From Chiua virens (lineage: Eukaryota; Basidiomycota; Agaricomycetes; Boletales; Boletaceae), in the NCBI GenBank assembly GCA_019787685.1, contig JAHNUO010000003.1:1860001-1924000 (forward strand): DNA of 64,000 nt. Reading direction: 5' to 3'. The position numbers and the translations under genes are program-made. Positions within the stretch are counted from its first letter, which is position 1, and every line of letters starts with the position of its first letter. This document shows, piece by piece, positions 22,610 through 36,090 of the stretch. Below the pieces are notes generated by a model, which did no database searches, was not told the DNA's origin, and worked only from the letters and a program-made list of their open reading frames with translations.

Positions 22610-25059
22610 TTGAGCTAATAGTACCTGTGTAGAGTCAGTCCTGTGTCGAGAGCAACCGTCAAATGCCAAGCGGACAACTGAGATGCAATACAACTTGAAG
22701 TTCGGCGTCCGGTCGTTTGCTCACACGCGCGCAAGTCGAAGTTCATTCTGACCGTCATCCACATCCCACTGACCATACTCCAGGTCGAGTATAGTGCTCT
22801 GTGCGACACACGTCACAGGAACCGAAAAAAGCTAAACTTGTTCGAATGCGACAGTGGCAGGACCACAGTCAAGTACCTAGCAAGAGCAAGTACCCTGGGC
22901 CGCAGCCTCATCACAATAAACATGGTGCTCCACTTTGTATGTACCTATAATGCTCCAACGCTAAATGCGTAGCCTCAGGCCTCAGGCCTAACCTCACGAC
23001 CACAGCAAGTACCTGGCAAGACAACTGCCTGCGGCCCGTCCAAGCGCAGGGCCATCACAATGAACATGGATCCGAGCTCACTCTACAGTATTCCAACCTC
23101 AAACCCGTGTCACTGCGTTCTTGAATTTGAACTTTTATTCATACACATTGACAGCTCTCCAGCGGGCCGGACCATTTCTCCCACCGACCAACACCCGCCT
23201 GATGCTAATCTGGAGCCAAGGCGCCAATGCTGGAATACCGTCTTATTCTCACATTTCCTTTCTTCATTCCCGTCCATCCCCCGCGGAATGAATGTTTGGA
23301 TTGCGCCCGACCCACCCTAGATATCGGATCCATTCATCGAAGTCGATATCAGCCTGAGTTTGGTTATGTGTCACCCTACCCTTGGATCGATGTGAAAGAC
23401 CGACACCGGATCTTGGAGCGCATCTCCAGGACGGGCCGTGCCTGCGCTGCGACTCGGAAGTCGGACTTCCAAGCCACATACATGGATGGATGCTTCCATG
23501 TACGTCTAAACTGTCGGGCCTGGCACGTCATCCACTATCCCGAGTCAGCGTTTCATCTGATCATCTAATTCTCATGTGAGTTCTTTGTGCGTCCAAAGGT
23601 CGCATCCCCGAGAGAGACGCGACTGCTCGTAAACGATGCCAACTTGATCACAGAGAGAAGTGGAAGCCAGAGGGCGACAGACAAGAGAAGGGACGGACGT
23701 CTTGGCAGGGGATCCAAGCATTGATTGTCACATCTCAAAGTGATGCATGCAGGCGTTCCGAGGGACAGGAACACCCTTTGCCCGCACGTACGTACGCGCC
23801 GTTTACTTTTTCCGCTTCTCAGTTTAGATTATTGAAGTCACGTTGCAGGCGCGCCCAATGTCATTTTGATTCATTTTTACCTGATTGATGTATGGCGTTA
23901 TGAGACATGGAGGCCTTGAGGCCTCGAGGGGGTACGTCCAACGTTATACTCCACTCTTCCAAAGCCTGAGTATGGGCGGTGTGTCCGGCCGCTGGAGGTC
24001 GTCAATGACGACTTATCTGCATTTCCGGCGCTCATTGTCTGATCCTCGATTGTCCGTCGATATGTACTTATCAATCTAATGATCTCTGTCCCGTGGGCAG
24101 AACCCTGACAACCCGAACCCTTACAGTACATTGTAAGCTGCCTTGATTTGGCGATCCGGATACATAGCACTATACCGCATACTAGCTACTCAGAGAGGAA
24201 CGGATGATAAAGAACCAATGACAAAAAATACTATGGAGCAACTCAACACGACTGACACGTAGTACTTAGTCTTGGAGCGGAGACTGAAGTAAGTACTGAT
24301 GTTTCGCGACAGGGAGTTGGGAATTGTTCCGAATCACCTATATATCTACGATAGTCCGGCCATCTTTGATTCGATGAGCCGACATCTCATCTTCAAGTCG
24401 CACGTGTCCGATTACATCAACTCTAAGCAGATTTGCTGGCTCCACTGCCTCGTCCCTTCAAGCAACCTTGTGTGTCAATCTCAGTAGTGACAAGCAGGGT
24501 GATAGAAGCAGCTCTTATTCAGGTTCAATCGCCGCGTTCGCAATGGTCGTGATACCGGAGCGCCTGAGTGCATTGTACTGAACGAAATGACACGCGGAGA
24601 CGTTGGGCGTATAGACTGACATGGGCCTGACGTTTGTGCAGGCTTCTGTGCAAGTCGAGGCTGGTCCGAGTCGTCCCACGCGCACGAACGGACGGTCGCA
24701 AGCGCGAATGTGGAGCGGGGCAACGCTGACAGGGACGCGTGCGGACGCAACAAGTCGTTGTACACGAACAAGTTTTTGTGTCGACTCTGATCGATCTTGA
24801 CACACGCTTTCTGCTCGTCCGGGTGCTTTGGGGACTCGGGATGTGACCGTCTCATGGCGTCACTTTTTATCCAGTTTTCCATCCTACTCTCTCTTTACAA
24901 AAAAAAAAAAAGAGGATGTAAGTCTCATTGGCGCACTCGGGGAGATTATTGAGACGACACACTGGCATCAGAGTACGGAAAACTCGGCGAGGGCTGCACG
25001 GCTTGAAGTCTTCATCCGACGCATATGCGCCAGTCTTCCTTGTCATTCCTTGCCTCTGC
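22610..25059. other. Gene-poor stretch
   Basis: No supported gene in about 2.4 kb. It holds a short diverged tandem repeat (22858-23087), the doublet cctcaggcctcaggcct near 22975, and a 12-nt A run near 24899. Frames at about 24480-24880 (minus) lie downstream of the broken HET gene and may be its decayed 3' part, but I see no motif there. Confidence 0.45.
22858..23087. repeat. Diverged short tandem duplication
   Basis: Copy one (22858-22938) and copy two (about 22997-23087) share accacag, caagtacct(a/g)gcaaga, a ctg(g/c)(g/c)cc block, then catcacaat(a/g)aacatgg and gctc(c/a)act in the same order. The two are separated by a stretch with the doublet cctcaggcctcaggcct. Confidence 0.55.
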
Positions 25060-25461
25060 GCCGTGTCGCACGTTTCTAGCGGAAATGGGGGACAAGTCTT
25101 TGTTGTAGAACAATGTCCGTCTTGGGGCCAGAAGCTCTTGAAGTGTCCATCCACGTCTGAGATCTGAACCACGATCCGTGCTCGAAATCTGCTAGGGAAT
25201 CTGTGACAGCAAGGTGAACGATGCACACTTGTGCATTTCTGTACCACCTATGCATGGAACGAATCGCCTCCTCCAACTCTGCGCTACTCGACTTGTTGTG
25301 CAACAGGTGTCTGACCATGCGTAGGCACAGCCGTGTACACGAGCCTTGTTATGAGAGTGTGGTCGCCCGTCCACGCTTCGTTTGCGTGAGCTGCTCGTAC
25401 GAAGGTTCGTGGGCGCCTTAGTGATGTAAGAACATGACGTATCTACCTCGATCAAACGCGT
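25060..25461 (-). pseudogene. Broken HET-domain (heterokaryon incompatibility) gene fragment
   Basis: Three consecutive pieces of the fungal HET domain occur in order in three different frames: CAYAWSDTCC (about 25300-25332), then SSSAELEEAIRSMHRWYRN with AQVCIVHLA (about 25205-25290), then WTLQELLAP followed by FYNKDLSPIS (about 25085-25125). Together these match the conserved core YAWVDTCCI...WY..A..C..YL...WTLQELLAP, so the family call is firm but the gene cannot make a product. Possible 5' exons on the same strand (about 25562-25790) encode QLLDSLGQHIFNNIP, interrupted by an in-frame TGA. HET-domain proteins trigger self/non-self cell death and are typically multicopy and often decayed. 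Confidence 0.75.
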
Positions 25462-25883
25462 CCTCCTGTGAAAGGTGTTATCAGATCAAATCACGATCAC
25501 GGTGTCGTGCATTATAATTATACTACACGAACAGTGTAAGTAGATACGCAAGGATGAATTCGATCGCACTTACCTTTGATAATGGGAGAGCGAGGAAATA
25601 CTTTTTCGAGGGGTTTGGAATGCAAACGATCTTCCCAGACTAGAGAGTGTTTTCATGTCGCTGATTCGAATGAGACGAGCGGGGGGATATTATTGAAGAT
25701 GTGTTGACCGAGTGAATCGAGGAGCTGATTGCGCTTCAAGCTTGCGGTGCTTTCAAGGTCGGGTGGAGTGCGTTCCATTCCCATCGGTTTGATACTCTGG
25801 TTTTAATCCGTCTAGAAATTGTGAACATGTCATATCACATGACGTATCACGTGTTAGATATTCGCGTTTGCCCACTCTCCCAT

Positions 25884-27407
25884 CATGCCCGCCAGGACGC
25901 CCTACCACTCCTTTGCTCTTCCTTACCCCATTCGCGACAACGTTACAGATACACTTGATGATTTATCCCCACCATACAACAGGCCGCGCCTACATCTTTT
26001 GACACACTCGTAGTCTTGCTTTGAAGTCGTTCACATACCGTCATTTGTTCTCCCGAGGCGAAGGGGATGTTTCTGCGTCACGAGGTATATGCGGAACGTT
26101 CAATACACGACAACGAATATCGCTCAGAAAAAAGAAGACATTCGGACACCTCAAGATTGACCCGTACGTGACTCCCAACGGCCAGAAGTTCTTCACTGGC
26201 TCAAGGGATCTTCTGGTATACAATTTTTTCCCTTCAATCTTGCGGTCCTGAGTGTCTTATCTACAGCATGCGGTCCCCACGACACGCCTACAAAAATCGA
26301 CCTTTCAGACAACCAAATCGTGACGATCATTCTTGTCGATGCAAATAATTGTTGACGTTCGTTCCTTTTATTCCACTCCCCACATGTTACTTGATTTCCC
26401 CGGCAAGTTTTTGATCGAGAGTTCTCGCAGGACTATCCTTCACACTTCCGAACTCAGCTAAACTCAGGTTTCTTTCCTCCATCCAACGCAATCATTTCCT
26501 TCGGCCCTGTTTAGCAAGTTCCTCGAACGATCTCCAAATATTCGTTTCCTGTCGAGAGGGCATACATCCAGAGGCCAGAGGCCTCGTCAGGACACGATCT
26601 ATCTGGATACTGCCTGTTTATTCTCGCCCCTCGTCGTCCCTACCAAGGTGCATCTTGTATTCTATTTCAGACAATGTTGCATCGTGTGATATTCATCCCC
26701 TGTATTTTGTAGGAACAGGTAGCCCAGGATATTGTCGAAATAATGGCTCTATTCCCGTCAAGCACGGGTTTCTTCATCAACCCTTGGACTTGGGGATACG
26801 AAGGCGTGCTGAAGGCTATCGCACATTCATCTCATTGCAAGGTATCCAATCTCACTTTATATCATCTACAGAACCCTTCGTGTACTCGTCGTGTTCTAAT
26901 TCTCTGCGGAGGTTTTGATTACATTACCCGCATACATGCGCGCTCACTGTTTCTGGCGCCATAAATCCACCTTGACCGTCACAAAGATTCAATCTACTCA
27001 CATGGTTTAGATCCTTTTCTGCGCGACCTCGGTACACGTGATACTGGTTCCACTAGGTTTTATACGTGCGAACGAGTTGATCGTTGCTCCTTCATCCCTC
27101 CTTGTGACTGTGAAGCTGATGGTGCTGTGGCACCGCCTAGCAAGGGAGGAATGAAAATGGTCTATGTAGATGCAGTAAACATGAGTTCTGCTCGCTGGGA
27201 AGAGTACCAAGCCAACATCTACGCTCAATCCAAGCTCGTTCCTCTGTCTCGCCACTCATCGCTTCCTGAACTCATGAATTTTGTGACGCTCTTCCGACCA
27301 TTCCGTGTCATTCCGAATCCGCTCGATCCTTCACTTAATGGCCTGGATTGGGGTGCTATGTCCCAGATGTTCTCAGGATGCTTTTCCCGGGCGGAGGAGT
27401 TCCTGTG
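25884..27407 (+). pseudogene. Broken SNM1/PSO2/Artemis-type metallo-beta-lactamase nuclease gene
   Basis: The start at 25884 gives MPARTPYHSFALPYPIRDNV and then LHLLTHS followed at once by TAG, exactly where the family has its metal-binding HxHxDH motif. Later pieces continue in shifting frames: VICSPEAKGMFLRHEVYAE, then (after a one-base shift in a six-A run near 26127) KTFGHLKIDPYVT and FFTGSRDLL. Next comes PTKIDLSDNQIVTIILVDAN, where DANHCPG has become NNC plus a stop. Then come DTIYLDTACLFSPLVVPTK, STGFFINPWTWGYEGVLKAI, PFLRDLGTRD, and LVPLSRHSSLPEL with RVIPNPLDPSLNGLDW. The order and spacing match full-length fungal SNM1-like nucleases involved in crosslink repair and DNA end processing. 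Introns persist, so it is a decayed gene and not a retrocopy. Confidence 0.8.
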
Positions 27408-28150
27408 ATGGTGAGCATACTTTTCTCGAGCTTCTATCGAAGGACTGGTAGTGGTTCAGAATGATCCACATCCGGGCAGGGTTAGAGTCGTGCTCTTGCT
27501 ACCGATATGGATGATCTGCTGGCAGCCGTGTGATACGGATGAGCATTAAACGTAGGCATTCCCTATACGAAATTCGTCTTGCAACGTCCCCGGATTCACA
27601 GATCTGTTGATGGTCAGGCCGTCAGGGAGAAGGTTGACATGAAGTTGTCGCGTCTCTCACTGTGTCGATGTCTTTTTTACCGCCACGCATCCCTGTTTCA
27701 TTCAGCACCACTCAATCGTAATCATAGACGACCAGTTTCTAATTTCGTTGGTTCGAGTAGAGTTACACGCGGCGAATTCATCGGGGATCGTTACCGACGA
27801 TGGAGGATGTATCTATTGTCTCGTATCCTATAGCGGTGGTGGACTGGGGACAAGAAAGAAAGGTCTAAAACTGCAGAACACGACATCGGTGTCTATCCCA
27901 CTACAGAATTGTAGCCTTGGAGGTGAACTCGCGTCCAGTTGTCACCATTGCGGCAAGCCATCATAAGCATGCAACGACTCACCCTTGCCCATAGGTGGTG
28001 CTGTCGTACAGTGGGTCGTCATCGTCCCTGCATACCTTGTTGGACGGGGAGCGAATAAGATAAGCCTACACATGATTAGTCTACCATGTAGGTGCGGTCT
28101 ACATCAACCATCCGGAGTCGATTCGGATCATTACTTTTGCCATCCACATT
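27408..28150. other. Intergenic, no gene seen
   Basis: Between the broken nuclease gene and the inverted-repeat element. Short open frames here may be the decayed 3' end of the nuclease gene, but no motif supports this. Confidence 0.45.
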
Positions 28151-28378
28151 AGAACTCACTGTGGGAAGTAGGATAGATGATAATCCGCGTGCAGTTCACC
28201 TTTAATAAGTGCCAGTGTAGCTACAAAATGGTGCTTATGGCCACTTATATCAGTGACACAGTATGTCACTAAGTTCTATTTCTGTCTAATTAAAATCAGT
28301 GCCAACTCCACTGTTATTACATGACTTTATCAATGAAATTAAGTGACATATGGATGAGCCTATCAGCAAAAAATACAC

Positions 28379-28411
28379 CTACTTTTTGAGACCTGGTCTA
28401 CTTTTTGAGAC
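28379..28411. repeat. Short direct repeat, 14 bp at 19-bp spacing
   Basis: ctactttttgagac occurs at 28379-28392 and again at 28398-28411 with a 5-bp spacer. Confidence 0.75.
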
Positions 28412-28469
28412 TCTACAGTACTCTAAATCTAACTTGCATACCTAGTAAGTAAATGTTGAGAAATTAAAT

Positions 28470-28552
28470 CCAATCAACAGAGTCGAACTCGTGACTGTTG
28501 GTATGCCTAAACAATGGGACATGACATATTAACCAATAGACCATAATGCCAT
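28470..28552 (-). mobile_element. tRNA-derived SINE-like segment
   Basis: Read on the minus strand, this segment has a box A-like tggtctattgg (28533-28543) followed, about 45 nt later, by a box B-like agttcgactct (about 28479-28490). That is the spacing of a tRNA internal RNA polymerase III promoter. The sequence does not fold into an intact cloverleaf: the T-arm pairs poorly and the acceptor ends do not match. It is therefore either a tRNA-derived repeat or a decayed tRNA. It sits inside the inverted-repeat element. Confidence 0.4.
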
Positions 28553-28633
28553 AATTAGTAAAAGCATCACGAGGTATATGACTACATTTTAAACCTTTGC
28601 AAATTATACCCTGCAAACAGACAGGGTACGATG

Positions 28634-29689
28634 ACGATGCGACAATATGTTGCGTCGTTATCGTGTCCCGTTGTGTCCCGTCGTTGTCGCGAACTGGCAA
28701 TGGGGTAGTGCGAAGGGAGAGGACGAAGTGGAGGAGGCAAGACGAATGCGACACGACAATGATGCGACAATGTGTCGCATCGTCGTCGTGTCCCGTCGTG
28801 TCTCGTCGTCGTCACGAACTGGTGATCCAAAGGATCACGGGAGGAGCGGACGAGGTGAAGGGGAGACGAGACGAACGCGACAATGTGTCGCATCGTCGTC
28901 GTGTCATGTCGTGTCCCGTACGATCCGGTGGCCCTGACACGAAGGGACGAAGGGTGAGGATGAGAGGGCAAGGTGTAGGAGGGATAAGTTGTAGGGCGGT
29001 GAATGTGACGTGTCGGCAGTGCGACATGTATCGCATCGTCGTCTCGTCGCGACGAACCGGTGGTGGGTCACCGTCGTGGGGTGTGGGGAGAGGAGAGGAG
29101 GGGGGTCGTCGCGTCGTTCATCGCGTCTGACTCGTCGAGCCTCGAGGAGGGAGAGAGAGAAAGGGGAGGTGGAGGTGGAGTCGTCATCATCGGACGTCGC
29201 GTCGCGGTGGAGTGAGGTGGCACAGAGGAGGGGGAAGGAAGGAGGGAGGGGGTGCGGGGGGGTGAGGTGAGGTGCCAGTGCAACACGATGACGATGCGAC
29301 AACGTGCTGCGTCGTCGTTGCAGCACGTTGTGACGTCGTCGTGTCCAGGTGGCACGAAGGGTGGGGGTTGAGGTAGGAAGAGAGACGAGGTGTGGGTGGG
29401 TAAAGGGTGGAATAGCTGGCCCGGGGGTGAACGCGACGTATCGCATTGTCGTGTCATCACGGTCATTACGGTCGTCGTGCACAGATGAATGACACGCAGA
29501 GGGGAGGAAACGAACACAACATGTCGACGATGTGGTATGTTGCCACATCGTCGTCACGTCGTGTCGTTGGAGGGTGGAGTGGCATGGAGGGTGAGGGCAA
29601 GGTGTAGGAGGGAATTGAGGGATGTCGATGAGGTGTAGGATGGTGAGGGAGATGAACACAACGCGTGGACGATGCGTTGTCGCATCGTC
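28634..29689. repeat. Array of eight hairpin units with GTC-rich tails
   Basis: Eight copies of a palindromic core followed by a tail of the type atcgtcgtc..gtcgtgtc occur 100-270 bp apart. Stems: 28634-28644/28648-28658 (11 bp with two G-T pairs), 28761-28769/28773-28781 (9 bp), 28877-28882/28886-28891 (6 bp), about 29020-29024/29031-29035 (5 bp), 29299-29310/29320-29331 (12 bp), 29433-29436/29441-29444 (4 bp), 29525-29535/29543-29553 (11 bp) and 29668-29676/29681-29689 (9 bp). Spacers are purine-rich and share words such as aggtgtaggaggg. Stem sequences differ between copies while pairing is kept. Confidence 0.75.
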
Positions 29690-30269
29690 GTCACGTCGTG
29701 TCGTCCTCATCGTTTTCGTGTCCTCGTCGGTTTTTCACCGCGTCGTTGTCGTCAGGTAAGGTATGGGTGAGTGTAGCAGGGCGGGGAGGGCGGGTGAGGT
29801 GTAGGAGGGCAGTGATGTGCCAGTGGCGCACGGGTATTGGTCACGGGTTGCACTCATGGGTGGCGGGTCCACGGGTCCATATACAGCAACCCGCACCTGC
29901 GGACACCCACCCGTCAGTGAATAAAGTGACAAATAGTATAAACGATGAAACTCAATGACAAGACATTCTCGACACTGATAATTGACGACACCCAAATCCC
30001 GACGATGAAAAAAAGTGACACTCCTGTGTCGCTGATAAACAGTGGCAAGGAATTGAGTGACCATGTCACTTAATTCTGGGTGATCAGTGACGCAGTCACC
30101 TAATTTTAGTGGTTTTACTTCCCACAGTGACTTCTACTTTCACTGATGCAAGCCATTACTGGAAGCATGATGTTTAGAAACATGCCTACATCGAGGTGCA
30201 AACAACAAGCTACAATAAGCACGAATAAAAAAAGAAACCTAAACATGTGCATGATCCGCCGACAATGCA

Positions 30270-33203
<2,934 letters not shown>

Positions 33204-33481
33204 GGCAAGACGGTGAACGGACGAAGGGGAGGAGGAATAAGACACGCGATTAGTCATGACTTCCTTATCTGGTTTTCAATCTCCGATGCTGCCGTGGACG
33301 TGTGTTCGATCCACGACAAGGGATTCTTTTTTTGACCCCGATCGTTCCCCTATTTCCCTTGCAATCGAGACAGAATGGACGTACTAATAGTTTGGTTTGA
33401 ACCACAAGCCGACTACTCTCAGCCGTTTTCTATTCCTCAGATCTCGCACACCTCTATTTCCAGGTCGTGTCTCTTGACTTG
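33204..33481. promoter_or_regulatory. Shared divergent promoter region of cef1 and the UV-damage endonuclease gene
   Basis: Only 278 bp separate the two start codons (33203 minus, 33482 plus), so both promoters must lie here or overlap the 5' exons. A pyrimidine-rich stretch (ttctttttttgaccccg, about 33325-33341, and tcccctatttccct, about 33346-33359) is visible. No specific factor site is assigned. Confidence 0.5.
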
Positions 33482-35348
33482 ATGGCATCGGAAACCCGAG
33501 GGTCTGTCTCTGTCTCCGTCCAGAGCCTCCGTTCCGGGACTCGTTGTAGTGTTGATGAGGAAATAGCACTGATTATGGGAGGCGAATCCGACCTTACGCC
33601 CCTCGAAGATGAAGTCGAGATTACCAAGAAACGATCTCGGAAACGACGGAAGAAAGCCTGTCCCAAAAGTGTCGCGGTTGAAGGCGACCAGTCTCCAGGA
33701 GAAGAGGGGCAAGCAAAGCGTCTCAAGCCGAGAAACACCAGTCCACGCAAGCGAGCAGCATCACAAGTACCAGAGGACAATGATTTAGAGTCACCTTCAA
33801 AGAAACGCAAGCATTGCTCCAAACCGGAGCCTATCTATGTCATACCTGACGTCGAAAAGAAGGCAACTAGCTTTAAAGGCCGATTGGGTACGAGTTTTGT
33901 CCGTCGCCATTTTTCTTTGGAATATATATCCCTACAGGCTATGCTTGTTTAAACACAGTCCTACGGAGTAAAAAGCCCGCGAGAGAGGCTATCTTTTGTT
34001 CCAGGACATGTCGGTCAGTTATCTTATTCAGGACAAATTCAGCGTCTAATCTGATAGTTTAGAATTGATTCCATCGAGAAGAATGGTATCGACTGGGTCA
34101 AGGATCTCGGCAGGCAGAACGTAGAAGGTTTGCTGAAGATTATTGAATGGAACGAGCAGAACGCAAGTACTTCTCCGTTGTAAACTGTATACGTGCTAAA
34201 TGGCATTTGTTTAGAATATCCGTTTCATGAGAATGTGGGTTCCTCCTTGTCAGGCCGTCAGTACCCTGAATTAGCTTCAGTTCATCGCAGATGTTTCCTT
34301 TTGCTTCACACGAAGACTACGGGTATTCTCTTGAATACTGCGATCCGCTCCTTGCTCAAGTCGGCGCCCTTGCTAAACGCTATGGCCATCGGTTAACAAC
34401 GCATCCCGGTCAGTTTACTCAACTTGGCTCACCTCGTGAGTCGGTCGTCCGCTCGAGCATTCGTGAGCTCGAGTACCACGCCGAGATGCTCGATCGCATG
34501 GGTATTGACCAGGATGGGGTGATGATCATCCATGGAGGTGGAGTATATGGCGACAAGGTGGCTGCGTTGACGAGGATCAAGAATGTTATACAACTTGATC
34601 TGCCCCCGCACGTAAGAGCACGGTTGGTGCTCGAGAACGACGAGGTAGCTAGACTGTGTCATCACTCCTCATGCACTGACGAGATTTCGACAGCTTTGTT
34701 ACAACGCCGTGGACCTACTGCCGATTTGTACCGAGCTTGCTATACCGTTGGTGTTCGATTATCACCATGATATGCTAAACCCGTCCCCTGGACTTGCTCC
34801 GTCAGTTATAATCGAACGAGCGAACGAGATTTTTAAGCGACGAGGTATTAGGCCGAAGCAGCACTACAGCGAACCTAGGGCTGGAGCTGTCGGTACAATG
34901 GAGCTTCGAGCACATTCTGATCGGTGTCAAAGCCTGCCTGAGTGGCTTCCTGATGACATGGGTGGGTGTTTGATGTGCCCCATTATCCTGCTTCTGTCAA
35001 TTTATATCTACTTGGCCGATATAATAGATTTAATGATCGAAGCCAAGGACAAGGAACAGGCCGTGTTGCAGCTGTACAGGATCTATGATCTATATCCAGT
35101 CGCGCATGGTACGTCATTTCCCGTACCAGCCAATGTTATCACTGGTATTAAATGAGCACGACGTGCATACAGCGTCACTTCGACCACCAGCAACGCAGGA
35201 AACCAAAGAAACTAAAGGTCGCAAGTCAGCGCGGAAGAACCGTTCTCAAAAGCAAAGACCGACGACTCGGAAGCGCTTGAGACGGGGATCGGCATTGAAT
35301 AGTGACGCGAGCGATCGATGTGGAAACCTAGCGTCTCAACCTTTGTGA
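33482..35348 (+). CDS. uve1: UV-damage endonuclease (UVDE/Uve1 family)
   Basis: Metal-dependent TIM-barrel endonuclease that nicks DNA 5' to UV photoproducts and starts an alternative excision-repair pathway; nuclear and possibly mitochondrial. The first exon is a basic, probably disordered leader (EITKKRSRKRRKKA, PSKKRKHC) with likely nuclear localisation signals. The UVDE core follows: IDSIEKNGIDWVKDLGRQN, the MFPFASHEDYGYSLEYC region, HRLTTHPGQF, MIIHGGGVYGDK, LVLENDE, PLVFDYHHDML and ELRAHSD, which hold the family's His/Glu/Asp metal ligands. About six introns are present. The C-terminal exon is again Lys/Arg-rich (KGRKSARKNRSQKQR) and ends at 35348. I chose the ATG at 33482; an in-frame GTG lies 15 nt upstream. 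Confidence 0.92.
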
Positions 35349-35369
35349 AACTGTTTACCTACCGACGCA

Positions 35370-35765
35370 AAATGTTTGTATTGTGCGCGTGACGGTGAAT
35401 ATTATTCTGATCAGTGCGCTTGGGGCGTCGAGTGAATGGGTTCTGTAAAGAGCACCGAGGGGAGTATGAAAAGTTGAAGCGACAACATCATTGAGCAATT
35501 CTCGCAGCTACAAGGATCGACGGGGGATCCAGGACAAGGTAACTACGAAGCACTCATGACATTGGACGTAGCACCGACGACGAAGACGCTGAGGGAACGC
35601 TCCCGCAATCTACGGCTAATGGCCTGGCAGTGGGTGATCACTGAATATTCAAGACATGCGGCCAGCTCCTGGTCTAACCGCCACACGGACCACGGAAGTT
35701 CCAAAGGAGGGATGCGCATAAACCACGGGAACGAGAAGATGCTCGGTCACGACCGTCTCCAATAA
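35370..35765 (+). pseudogene. Unrecognised decayed gene fragment
   Basis: Two pieces look protein-like but are separated by stops. The first (about 35375-35480) has two frames, one with CARDGEYYSDQCAWGVE (a possible Cys-containing motif) and one with NGFCKEHRGEYEKLKRQHH. The second (about 35487-35765) is an uninterrupted frame with NYEALMTLDVAPTTKTLRER and RNLRLMAWQWVITEYSRHA. I do not recognise the family. The rest of the gap to 36090 shows nothing further apart from the promoter of the next gene. Confidence 0.35.
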
Positions 35766-36090
35766 ACAATTGCTTGAGGATGCTCTACTAGAAAGTGTAG
35801 TAAACGGTCAAGTTAGTCCTTGTTGGCTTATTACCAAATCGGCAATTTCCTAGGAGACTTGAATTGTGAGTCGTCTCTTGTCCTCCTCCTACCGAGTGGC
35901 GTGTGCTGTTATCGTCCAGGTTTCATCGTCCAAGTCTTGCTGTTTTTTTCTCTCTTGTTGAGGTGACCGCATCCGAACAGTTTTCATTATAAAGACCTAC
36001 TAAATATATGCGTTGGGCGTCTCAGGTTACATAGCAACGTTGTTCTTTCACATCGCCGCATCTCTTCCGTCGACCATATCATCACCAGTC

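Larger units (their letters stand above)
28151..30135. mobile_element. Putative non-autonomous element bounded by 20-bp inverted repeats
   Basis: agaactcactgtgggaagta at 28151-28170 and tacttcccacagtgacttct at 30116-30135 are inverted copies differing at one of 20 positions. Next to each end lie palindromes built on agtgaca/tgtcact (about 28252-28271 and 30057-30070). The ends are AT-rich; the middle (about 28620-29850) is GTC-rich and consists of repeated hairpin units. No transposase is present. I found no convincing target-site duplication, so the exact ends and superfamily are open. The flanks converge on no gene, and the right end lies about 135 bp from the cef1 stop codon. Confidence 0.6.

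Noticed and set aside
28904..29710. 268-codon open frame on the minus strand through the hairpin array
   Set aside because: It is rich in His/Thr/Pro/Arg because of the GTC/GTG repeats, several frames on both strands are equally open, and no domain is visible. Lack of stops follows from base composition.
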